From positions 1-52,378 of the forward strand of contig NZ_RFSK01000043.1 of the NCBI RefSeq assembly GCF_009923995.1: 52,378 nt of DNA. Reading direction: 5' to 3'. The notes beneath the pieces are model-generated. The model made no database searches. It saw only the letters and a program-made list of their open reading frames with translations, and was not told the DNA's origin. Below, piece by piece: positions 44,694-52,378 of this stretch. The stretch's first letter is position 1; every line of letters begins with the position of its first letter. Source of the stretch: Janthinobacterium sp. Lineage in GTDB: Bacteria > Pseudomonadota > Gammaproteobacteria > Burkholderiales > Burkholderiaceae_D. A program made the position numbers and the translations under genes.

Positions 44694-45644
44694 CTATTTG
44701 CCGCGCCGCAGGAAGGCCTGGACGGCGTTGACCGTTGCCGCCGGCTGCTCTTCCATCAGCCAGTGTCCCGCATCGGGGATGACCAGCTCCGTCACGTTGC
44801 TGGCGGCATTGCGCATGACCACCGCCTCGTTGGCGCCGAAGGACTTGGCGCCGCCGATCGCCAGCACGGGCATGGTCAGCTTGCTCGCCATCGAGCGCAG
44901 ATTGTCGTCGGCATCTTGCGGTATCGCCAGAAATTGCGCGAAGGCCGCATGCATGGCGCCCTTGCGCGCATACAGGCTGGCGTAATGGCGCCGCGTTTCC
45001 TCGTCGATTCTGGCCGGCGTGCCGGCGAATTCATTCCAGAAGCGGTCCAGGTAGATGCGTTCGCGCCCTGTCACCAGGCGCTCGGCATCGGGGCCGCCAA
45101 ACGAGAAATGCCATAGCTGCGGACTGCGCACGATCTGTTCCCACGGCGGAATGCCGGGCAAGGGCGCATCCATGACCACCAGCCGTTCCGTCTTGTCCGG
45201 ATAGCGGGCCGCATACGCGTACGCCACCATGGTGCCGATATCGTGCCCCACCACGTCGGCACGGTCGATGCCCAGCTTGTCGAGCACGGCACGCATGTCG
45301 GCCGCCTGCGTGCGCTTGTCGTAGCCGCCGGCAGGACGCGAGGACAGGCCCATGCCGCGCAAGTCGGGCACCACTACCGTGTGCTCGCCGGCCAGTGCCG
45401 CCGCCAGCGGCGCCCACATGTCGCCCGTATCGCCAAAACCGTGCAGCAACAGCACGGCCGGGCCGGAACCACCCACGCGCACGTGGATCACGCCGTCGGC
45501 GGTGGCGATGTCCATGGTCTTGAAGGTCTTGGGATAGGCGGGCACGCCCGCCTGCGCATTGCCAAAGGAAAACAAGGTCAGTACGGTGCTCAGAAACAGG
45601 CCCAGCAGACGAGCCGGGAGCGAAGCCAGGGCTATCGTGTACAC
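44694..45644 (-). CDS. Exported alpha/beta hydrolase, epoxide hydrolase/dehalogenase-like
   Basis: The 316-residue protein has a signal peptide (ALASLPARLLGLFLSTVLTL, then FSFGNAQA). The fold motifs are LLHGFGDTGDMW (oxyanion hole), GHDIGTMVAYAYA (nucleophile elbow, Asp as nucleophile) and DAGHWLMEEQP (catalytic His). Asp at the elbow is typical of epoxide hydrolases and haloalkane or fluoroacetate dehalogenases. Substrate unknown. The start is GTG at 45644, chosen because AGGAGG lies 5 bases before it and the signal peptide follows; an ATG upstream would add 66 codons of promoter-like sequence. Confidence 0.85.
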   Translation of the reverse strand: MYTIALASLPARLLGLFLSTVLTLFSFGNAQAGVPAYPKTFKTMDIATADGVIHVRVGGSGPAVLLLHGFGDTGDMWAPLAAALAGEHTVVVPDLRGMGLSSRPAGGYDKRTQAADMRAVLDKLGIDRADVVGHDIGTMVAYAYAARYPDKTERLVVMDAPLPGIPPWEQIVRSPQLWHFSFGGPDAERLVTGRERIYLDRFWNEFAGTPARIDEETRRHYASLYARKGAMHAAFAQFLAIPQDADDNLRSMASKLTMPVLAIGGAKSFGANEAVVMRNAASNVTELVIPDAGHWLMEEQPAATVNAVQAFLRRGK

Positions 45645-45719
45645 GTGCGCCTCCTGATCAAGATGGTGCCGAAACCGGCAGTCATCAGGGTAACACCGCC
45701 ACGCGGTGCTATCGCGCAG

Positions 45720-45748
45720 CATTGATAAAAATCCAATATATATCAATG
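45720..45748. promoter_or_regulatory. Inverted repeat in the hydrolase promoter region
   Basis: CATTGATA-N13-TATCAATG, extended by GCGC-like bases on both sides, lies about 75 bases upstream of the GTG start. It may be a regulator site. The same half-site forms the palindrome at 43224. Confidence 0.4.
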
Positions 45749-45778
45749 CGCGGCACGCCGGAAGCGGCCGCCTGCAAC

Positions 45779-45812
45779 AAAAAAGCCAGGTTCCGTTATG
45801 GAAACCTGGCTT
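45779..45812 (-). terminator. Rho-independent terminator after ilvC
   Basis: The stem AAGCCAGGTT / AACCTGGCTT is followed on the minus strand by TTTTTTGTTG. It lies beyond palindrome D. Confidence 0.8.
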
Positions 45813-45841
45813 GCATATGATGGGCAGGCAAAGCTGCCACA

Positions 45842-45942
45842 TAAAAATCGTAACGAGCGGCGACGCCTTGTGACCAGGAAGCGCTGCTGTACTTTGGTAC
45901 AGCAGGCATCGCAGGCCGCAAATCGCGCCGCGCCGCAGATTT
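45842..45942. repeat. 3'-end palindromic repeat, copy D
   Basis: This ~100-base imperfect palindrome abuts the ilvC stop. Its tip is a perfect 9-base stem, CTGCTGTAC-tttg-GTACAGCAG (45884-45905). The core GCATCGCAGGCCGCAAATCG is shared with copy A (one base different), and the outer arms AAAAATC / GATTTTT pair. Confidence 0.75.
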
Positions 45943-47025
<1,083 letters not shown>

Positions 47026-47033
47026 TTATATTT

Positions 47034-47525
47034 TTATACTTTGAGGATGCGTTCGCCGCGGCCGATGCCGGAACCGCCCGTACGGACGGTTTCCAGGATG
47101 GCGGCGCGGTCGATCGAATCGATGAACGCGTCCAGCTTGACCTTGTTGCCGGTCAGCTCGATCGTGTACGTCTTTTCGGTGACATCGATGATGCGGCCAC
47201 GGAAGATGTCGGCGGTGCGCTTCATTTCCTCGCGCTCCTTGCCCACGGCACGGACCTTGATCAGCATCAACTCGCGTTCGATATGCTGGCCTTCGGTCAG
47301 GTCCACCACCTTCACCACTTCAATCAGACGGTTGAGGTGCTTGGTGATCTGCTCGATGATGTCGTCCGAGCCGCTGGTGACGATGGTCATGCGCGACAGG
47401 GTCGAGTCTTCCGTCGGCGCCACGGTCAGTGTTTCGATGTTGTAGCCGCGTGCCGAGAACAGGCCCACCACGCGCGACAGGGCGCCCGCTTCGTTTTCCA
47501 GCAAGACAGAAATAATATGGCGCAT
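47034..47525 (-). CDS. ilvN: Acetolactate synthase small (regulatory) subunit
   Basis: The 163-residue regulatory subunit holds two ACT-type domains. The N-terminal one is typical (MRHIISVLLENEAGALSRVV, then GLFSARGYNIETLTV); it binds valine for feedback inhibition and activates the large subunit. The start MRHIISV at 47525 was preferred over a longer frame that overlaps ilvB. Two bases separate it from the ilvB stop, so translation is coupled. Often named ilvH. Confidence 0.96.
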   Translation of the reverse strand: MRHIISVLLENEAGALSRVVGLFSARGYNIETLTVAPTEDSTLSRMTIVTSGSDDIIEQITKHLNRLIEVVKVVDLTEGQHIERELMLIKVRAVGKEREEMKRTADIFRGRIIDVTEKTYTIELTGNKVKLDAFIDSIDRAAILETVRTGGSGIGRGERILKV

Positions 47526-47527
47526 GA

Positions 47528-49279
47528 TTACAGGTCCTCCGAGCCGAGCATCATTTCGGACAGGCCCTTGCCGGCTTTCACCATTGGCCACACGTTCTCG
47601 GCCTGGTCAGTAATGAAGTTCATGAATACCAGCCTGTCTTTCATGCCAAACGCCTCTTTCAGGGCGCCGTCGACGTCGCCCGGTTTTTCAATTTTCATGC
47701 CCACGTGGCCATACGCTTCGGCCAGCTTCTCGAAGTCGGGCAGCGAATCCATGTACGACTCGGAATAGCGCGAACCGTAATCGATCTCCTGCCACTGGCG
47801 CACCATGCCGAGGAAACGGTTGTTGAGCATGATGATCTTCGGCGTCAGGTGATACTGCTTGCACGTGGCGAGCTCCTGGATGCACATCTGGATCGAGCCT
47901 TCGCCCGTGATGCAGGCCACGGTGGCGTCCGGATTGGCCATCTGCACGCCCATGGCATACGGCAAGCCGACACCCATGGTGCCCAGGCCGCCGGAATTGA
48001 TCCAGCGGCGCGGCTTGTCGAAACCATAATATTGTGCGGCCCACATCTGGTGCTGGCCCACGTCGGAGGTGATGAAGGCGTCGCCCTTGGTGATCTGGAA
48101 TACCTTTTCCACCACCGCCTGCGGCTTGATGACGAGGTCGGACGTCGGGTATTTCAGGCATTCGCGGCCACGCCATTCGGCGATCTGCTTCCACCAGTTC
48201 GAGAGTGCGTTGACGTTCGGCTTGGCTTCGGCCGCGTCGAGCTGCGCGAGGAACTCGATCAGCACGTCCTTGACGTTACCGACGATGGGAATATCGACTT
48301 TCACACGCTTGGAGATCGACGAGGGGTCGATGTCCACGTGGATGATCTTGCGCGGATGCGAGGCGAAATGTTTCGGGTTGCCGATCACGCGGTCATCGAA
48401 ACGGGCGCCGATGGCGATCAGCACGTCGCAGTTCTGCATCGCCATGTTCGCTTCATAGGTGCCATGCATGCCGGGCATGCCGACATACTGCTCGCTCGAG
48501 GCGCGGTAGCCGCCCAGTCCCATCAAGGTGTTGGTGCACGGGAAACCGAGGCGGTCGACCAGCTTGTTCAGCTCGGGAGCCGCATGCGCCAGGATGACGC
48601 CGCCGCCCGTGTAGATCATCGGACGTTCGGCTTGCAGCAGCAGCTGCACGGCCTTGCGGATCTGGCCCGAGTGGCCCTTGTCGACGGGACGGTAGGAACG
48701 CATCTCGACTTCCTTAGGATAGTCGAAATGGCATTTGTGCATGCTGATATCCTTGGGGATATCCACCAGCACGGGTCCCGGACGGCCGGTGCGGGCGATG
48801 AAGAAAGCTTTCTTGATCGTCGCCGCCAGGTCCTTGACGTCCTTGACGAGGAAGTTGTGCTTGACGACGGGGCGAGTGATGCCGACCGTGTCGCATTCCT
48901 GGAACGCATCCTGGCCGATGGCGTGGCTTGGCACCTGGCCGGAGATCACCACCATGGGAATCGAGTCCATGTAGGCGGTCGACAGGCCCGTGACGGCATT
49001 CGTGACGCCCGGACCGGACGTGACGATGGCGACGCCGACCTTGTTCGAGCTGCGCGAATAGGCATCGGCGGCGTGGATCGCGGCCTGCTCGTGGCGTACG
49101 AGGATATGCTGGAATTTGTTTTGCTGGAAGATGGCGTCGTAGATGTAGAGTACGGCTCCGCCCGGGTATCCAAAGACGTGCTCGACGCCCTCTTCAGCCA
49201 GACAGCGCACGACAATTTCTGCGCCCGTGATCGGTCCTGTTGCGGAACCTGTTGCAGGTCCCCTAGCTTCGGTATTCAT
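47528..49279 (-). CDS. ilvB: Acetolactate synthase large (catalytic) subunit
   Basis: The 583-residue thiamine diphosphate enzyme joins two pyruvates, or pyruvate and 2-ketobutyrate. The catalytic Glu is in RHEQAAIHAADAYSRSS (~60). The ThDP motif reads GEGSIQMCIQELATCKQ, ending ~27 residues on in NN, where E. coli has GDGS; I believe GEGS is common in betaproteobacteria. The ribosome site AAAGGA lies 7 bases before the ATG. It leads ilvB-ilvN-ilvC and is preceded by a long leader. Confidence 0.96.
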   Translation of the reverse strand: MNTEARGPATGSATGPITGAEIVVRCLAEEGVEHVFGYPGGAVLYIYDAIFQQNKFQHILVRHEQAAIHAADAYSRSSNKVGVAIVTSGPGVTNAVTGLSTAYMDSIPMVVISGQVPSHAIGQDAFQECDTVGITRPVVKHNFLVKDVKDLAATIKKAFFIARTGRPGPVLVDIPKDISMHKCHFDYPKEVEMRSYRPVDKGHSGQIRKAVQLLLQAERPMIYTGGGVILAHAAPELNKLVDRLGFPCTNTLMGLGGYRASSEQYVGMPGMHGTYEANMAMQNCDVLIAIGARFDDRVIGNPKHFASHPRKIIHVDIDPSSISKRVKVDIPIVGNVKDVLIEFLAQLDAAEAKPNVNALSNWWKQIAEWRGRECLKYPTSDLVIKPQAVVEKVFQITKGDAFITSDVGQHQMWAAQYYGFDKPRRWINSGGLGTMGVGLPYAMGVQMANPDATVACITGEGSIQMCIQELATCKQYHLTPKIIMLNNRFLGMVRQWQEIDYGSRYSESYMDSLPDFEKLAEAYGHVGMKIEKPGDVDGALKEAFGMKDRLVFMNFITDQAENVWPMVKAGKGLSEMMLGSEDL

Positions 49280-49775
49280 GAAACATTCCTTTCAAGGTCC
49301 ATTGGAGATTGATCGGATGTTCTTTCCTGACGAAGTTCGCTGTGCGCGACAGTGCTCCTGCTTCCCTTTTCATGCGGTCACGGCATTTCTTTGGGCACCC
49401 ATAGATACCTTACAAAACAACGCTTAACGCAACTCGTTTGGCCGGAGTTTCTGTGGCGCCTGGACGAACCGCTCGCGCTTGTGGCGCGGGTTAGAACAAA
49501 CTGCCTACAAATGAAAGCGCGTCTTGCCGCGGGATGGCGTTGTGTGCCGGTCGCGACCTGACCATAGGGCTTTGGGGTGTTCAAAGCGTCCCATACGTTA
49601 TCGCGTCGCACCATTATGGTCAAGGAAAATGTCAATCAAAAGCCCTTTTTGCTCACACGCGGTGCAAAAACCATGCGGAAACGCACATTTTTTGCTAGCA
49701 TGCTCAGGGTTGCAAAAAGCATACCCGCCCCATTTCGCCCACCGCACCCGCAGCCGCTAGATCACCCCATACCGC
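49280..49775. other. Intergenic region between divergent ilvB and ECF sigma genes
   Basis: The 496 bases contain no convincing gene. A candidate ilvB promoter on the minus strand has TTGATT (49634-49639) and CATAAT (49613-49618), only 15 bases apart, which would give a leader of about 330 bases. No terminator-antiterminator pair and no Leu/Val/Ile-rich leader peptide were found. Upstream of that promoter are two inverted repeats (49646-49718). The rest of the leader is unexplained. Confidence 0.5.
49646..49718. promoter_or_regulatory. Tandem TTTTTGC / GCAAAAA inverted repeats
   Basis: Two inverted repeats follow each other: TTTTTGC-N11-GCAAAAA (49646-49670) and TTTTTGC-N16-GCAAAAA (49689-49718). 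The right arms also share TGCAAAAA-CAT with their flanks. They lie between the ilvB promoter candidate and the sigma factor gene and look like a regulator-binding array. Confidence 0.45.
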
Positions 49776-50345
49776 ATGGCAACAGACAAAGAATTATCCG
49801 ACTTTCTAGAAAATGTCGAGCGGCGCGCTTTCAAGCAAGCCGCCTACGCGGTCCGCAAGGATGAATCGGCGCTCGACATCGTGCAGGATGCGATGATCAA
49901 GCTGGCCGAGAAATACGGCGACAAGCCGGCCGCCGAACTGCCGATGCTGTTTCAGCGCATCTTGCAGAACACCATACTCGACTATTTCCGCCGTGAAAAA
50001 GTCCGCAATACCTGGGTCAGCCTGTTTTCCGGCATGAAACCCGCGGGCGACGAGCATGAAGATTTTGAATTACTTGATACTTATGAATCGGAACAGGGCA
50101 GCAGCGCCGCAGAATCTTCGGCCGATCAGGTCGAACGCGCGCAAATCCTTGATTTGATTGATGAAGAGGTACAAAAACTGCCGGCGCGTCAACGCGAAGC
50201 CTTCCTCATGCGTTATTGGCAGGACATGGATGTGGCTGAAACAGCGGAGGCGATGGGTTGCTCCGAAGGTAGCGTGAAAACACATTGCTCCAGAGCTACC
50301 CACACGCTCGCCGAATCGCTGAAAGCCAAGGGAATAAAATTATGA
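49776..50345 (+). CDS. ECF-type RNA polymerase sigma factor
   Basis: The 189-residue protein has region 2 (DESALDIVQDAMIKLAEKYG, then LFQRILQNTILDYFRREKVR) and region 4 (LPARQREAFLMRYWQDMDVA, then ETAEAMGCSEGSVKTHCSRA), separated by an acidic linker rich in Glu/Ser. It fits the ECF sigma group and belongs to the sigma - DUF3619 - DUF3106 set common in Burkholderiales. The ATG overlaps nothing upstream; its stop overlaps DUF3619 by 4 bases (ATGA). The target promoters and inducing signal are unknown. Confidence 0.92.
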   Translation: MATDKELSDFLENVERRAFKQAAYAVRKDESALDIVQDAMIKLAEKYGDKPAAELPMLFQRILQNTILDYFRREKVRNTWVSLFSGMKPAGDEHEDFELLDTYESEQGSSAAESSADQVERAQILDLIDEEVQKLPARQREAFLMRYWQDMDVAETAEAMGCSEGSVKTHCSRATHTLAESLKAKGIKL

Positions 50346-50746
50346 ATACCGACGATCTCAATTTCGCTTACAAAGTGCGCCATGCACTGAACGAAAAACT
50401 CGACGACCTGCCCGCCTCGGCCACCGATCGCCTGGCAGCGGCACGCAAGCTGGCCCTGTCGCGCAAGAAGGCCGATGCGCCCGTCGCCGTGGCCGCGCGC
50501 GAAAACGTCTTCGCCGGCATCGCCAGCCAGTTCTTCTCGCAGCCATTGTCGTGGCTGGGCCGCATGAGCGTGATCATCCCGCTGGTACTGCTGGTCGGCG
50601 GCATGGTGGGCATCTATCAGTTTGAGCAGGAACAACATATTGCCGAACTGGCAGAAATCGACGCTGCCGTGCTGTCGGACGAATTGCCGCTGTCAGCCTA
50701 TATGGACCATGGCTTCAACGCCTACCTGACGAAACGCGAGCAATAA
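50342..50746 (+). CDS. DUF3619 single-pass membrane protein
   Basis: The 134-residue protein has a cytoplasmic N-terminal part (~1-75) with [20 protein letters not shown] and [19 protein letters not shown], one transmembrane helix (~77-98, [18 protein letters not shown]) and a short outside tail. The start overlaps the sigma stop, so both are translated together. This topology and linkage would suit an anti-sigma factor, but the family has no proven function. The upstream frame from 50285 was rejected because it has no ribosome site. Confidence 0.8.
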   Translation: MNTDDLNFAYKVRHALNEKLDDLPASATDRLAAARKLALSRKKADAPVAVAARENVFAGIASQFFSQPLSWLGRMSVIIPLVLLVGGMVGIYQFEQEQHIAELAEIDAAVLSDELPLSAYMDHGFNAYLTKREQ

Positions 50747-50748
50747 GC

Positions 50749-52378
50749 ATGGCGCGCATCAGCAAACGCACTGGCTGGTTCGCCGCCGGCATCGGCCTGG
50801 GCGCCTGCGCCCTGGCCGGCGCCGCCTGGATGGGCGAACATGCCGCTCCCGCCGCCCCGCCCGTGACGGCGGCGCCCGCCGCCGCGGCAGCTCCGGCCCC
50901 GGCCGCCAAGCCCGGTTCGCCCCGCACGGCGGGCAAGGGCGGCATGCCGCCCAAGGCCAGCGACAACCCGTCCTGGAACAAGCTGTCGCGCGCGCAGCAG
51001 GCAGCCCTGCAGCCGCTGGCGGGCGAATGGAACAAGCTCGAACCCCTGCGCAAGCAGAAATGGCTCGATATCGCCAACCGCTTTGCCTCCATGACGCCGG
51101 ACGAGCAGACCCGCGTGCACGAACGCATGCGCGAGTGGATCAAGCTGACGCCGGAGCAACGCCGCCTCGTGCGCGAAAACTACGCGCGCGCGAAGAAGAT
51201 TGATCCAGGTCAAAAAACGTTGCAATGGGAGCAGTACCAGCAGTTGCCGGAAGATCAAAAGAAAAAACTCGCAACGGAACTGGTGCCGAAAAAACCGCTG
51301 GAAAAAGTGCCGGCGATCAATTCCAACACGAGCAAGCCGGCCGTGACCATGGCACCCGCCACGCCCGTCGCCGCCACTCCGCCTGCCGCCGTGGCTGCGC
51401 CTGCCCTGGCGCCCGCACCGGCAGCGGCGCCTGCTGTATCCGGCCCGGTGGAAGTGCGCGTCCCTGACATCGGCGACTTCAAGGACGTGGCTGTCATCGA
51501 ACTGCTGGTCAAGGTCGGCGACACCGTGAAGGTGGAGCAGAGCCTGATCACCGTGGAGTCGGACAAGGCTTCCATGGAGATTCCTTCCAGCACCGCCGGT
51601 GTGGTGAAGGAAATCAAGGTCAAGCTGGGTGACACCGTGAACATCGGTGACTTGGTGGTGATTCTGGAAGGTGTGGCTGGTGCCGCACCAGCGCCAGCTG
51701 CGGCCCCCGCAGCGGTCGCTGCCGCACCTGCTGCTCCCGTTGCAGCTCCGGCACCTGTGGCTGCTGCCGTGGCAGCGCCTGCTGCATTGGCTGTGCCAGC
51801 CCACGCGCCCGGTGGCACCACGCTCGGTTTGCCCCATGCATCGCCTTCTGTGCGCAAGTTCGCCCGCGAACTGGGTGTGCCTTTGAACGAAGTCAAGGGT
51901 TCCGGTCCCAAGGGCCGTATCACCGAGGCGGACGTGCAAGGCTTCACCCGTTCCGTGATGAGCGGTGCAGTGCAAACGCTGGCCATTGCGGCGCAAGCCA
52001 AGGCTTCCGGCAGCAATGATGGCACCGGCTTGGGCTTGATCCCTTGGCCCAAGGTGGACTTTGCCAAGTTCGGCCCGATTGAGCGCAAGGAGCTGTCCCG
52101 CATCAAGAAGATCAGCGGTGCCAACCTGTTGCGCAATGCGGTCATGATTCCGGCCGTCACCAACCACGACGACGCCGACATCACCGACCTCGAAGCTTTC
52201 CGCGTCTCTACCAATAAAGAGAACGAGAAGTCGGGCATCAAGGCCTGCGTGGCTGCGCTCAAGAAGTTCCCCGAGTTCAACAGCTCGCTGGACGGCGATG
52301 CGCTGATCTACAAGCAGTACTACCACATCGGTTTTGCGGCCGACACGCCCAACGGCCTGGTGGTGCCCGTGATCAAGG
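50749..52378 (+). CDS. DUF3106 protein running in frame into pyruvate dehydrogenase E2 (probable chimera), 3'-truncated by window edge
   Basis: One open frame of 543 codons starts at 50749 and leaves the window. Residues 1-30 form a signal anchor ([20 protein letters not shown]). Residues ~65-175 are DUF3106-like ([40 protein letters not shown]). An Ala/Pro stretch (~195-232) leads to a lipoyl domain (~233-308; lipoyl Lys 273 in ESDKASMEI), then an E3-binding domain (~363-398; [19 protein letters not shown]) and a partial E2 catalytic domain (~433-543). E2 is a cytoplasmic core enzyme, so a signal anchor makes no sense. GGT and TTG codons rise after ~51.45 kb, and 'GIKAC' lacks about nine residues expected in the fold. 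A join error or recombination inside Ala/Pro codons is the best explanation. Confidence 0.75.
   Translation, partial: MARISKRTGWFAAGIGLGACALAGAAWMGEHAAPAAPPVTAAPAAAAAPAPAAKPGSPRTAGKGGMPPKASDNPSWNKLSRAQQAALQPLAGEWNKLEPLRKQKWLDIANRFASMTPDEQTRVHERMREWIKLTPEQRRLVRENYARAKKIDPGQKTLQWEQYQQLPEDQKKKLATELVPKKPLEKVPAINSNTSKPAVTMAPATPVAATPPAAVAAPALAPAPAAAPAVSGPVEVRVPDIGDFKDVAVIELLVKVGDTVKVEQSLITVESDKASMEIPSSTAGVVKEIKVKLGDTVNIGDLVVILEGVAGAAPAPAAAPAAVAAAPAAPVAAPAPVAAAVAAPAALAVPAHAPGGTTLGLPHASPSVRKFARELGVPLNEVKGSGPKGRITEADVQGFTRSVMSGAVQTLAIAAQAKASGSNDGTGLGLIPWPKVDFAKFGPIERKELSRIKKISGANLLRNAVMIPAVTNHDDADITDLEAFRVSTNKENEKSGIKACVAALKKFPEFNSSLDGDALIYKQYYHIGFAADTPNGLVVPVIK

Noticed and set aside
47800..47960. 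Loss of the ThDP motif in IlvB (GEGS instead of GDGS)
   Set aside because: The NN partner and spacing are intact, and I believe GEGS is usual in betaproteobacterial enzymes, so it is not a sign of inactivation.
49378..49635. 85-codon frame upstream of ilvB as a leader peptide
   Set aside because: It is not enriched in Leu, Val or Ile and no attenuator hairpin follows; its start overlaps the candidate promoter.

Overview
The window is about 52 kb of GC-rich chromosomal DNA with a betaproteobacterial gene order. Family make-up and synteny point to Oxalobacteraceae, most like Janthinobacterium/Duganella/Massilia; this is inferred from recollection of those genomes, not from a search. Supporting signs are a complete nuoA-N operon followed by a DUF2818 gene, the string quinone oxidoreductase - tpiA - secG - tRNA-Leu - nuo, ilvBNC near pssA-leuA, rpsO-pnp, and an ECF sigma - DUF3619 - DUF3106 run. 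No phage, insertion sequence, CRISPR array, rRNA or resistance island was seen.

Layout. 1-9.6 kb is accessory and envelope material: a truncated trypsin-like protease coupled to an FHA membrane protein, a PEP-CTERM protein, a YjbR protein, a TetR/MFS divergent pair with visible operators, a PQQ-type sugar dehydrogenase and a PKD-repeat lipoprotein. 9.7-12.2 kb carries ispF-ispD, an HExxH secreted protein and a NUDIX hydrolase. 12.4-27.4 kb is the NADH dehydrogenase (complex I) operon on the minus strand, preceded by tRNA-Leu(GAG), secG, tpiA and a quinone oxidoreductase. 30.1-35.1 kb is a small accessory block (Sel1 repeat protein, DUF2807 protein, tiny exported protein, chemoreceptor, two unknowns). 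35.3-38.0 kb is rpsO-pnp. 38.1-49.3 kb holds a BamE-like lipoprotein, leuA-pssA, two tandem SIMPL-domain paralogues, an MFS exporter, an exported alpha/beta hydrolase and ilvC-ilvN-ilvB. 49.8-52.4 kb has an ECF sigma factor, a DUF3619 membrane protein and a DUF3106 gene.

Most genes lie on the minus strand. Branched-chain amino acid synthesis (ilvBNC, leuA), isoprenoid synthesis (ispDF), phospholipid synthesis (pssA), respiration (nuo), RNA turnover (pnp) and protein export (secG) make this mostly core genome.

Two things stand out. First, the DUF3106 gene runs in frame, through an Ala/Pro-rich stretch near 51.4 kb, into a pyruvate dehydrogenase E2 (lipoyl, E3-binding and partial catalytic domains). 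Base and codon use change there, the E2 part looks like another family (Comamonadaceae-like), and its catalytic domain has an internal deletion. A chimeric assembly join or recombination is more likely than a working fusion. Second, four unrelated genes (DUF2818, a tiny exported protein, leuA, ilvC) have a related imperfect palindrome abutting their stop codons, a dispersed 3'-end repeat family. Smaller regulatory signals are a paired TetR operator, a sigma-54-like site before the PEP-CTERM gene, tandem inverted repeats between ilvB and the sigma factor, and operator-like repeats around individual promoters.
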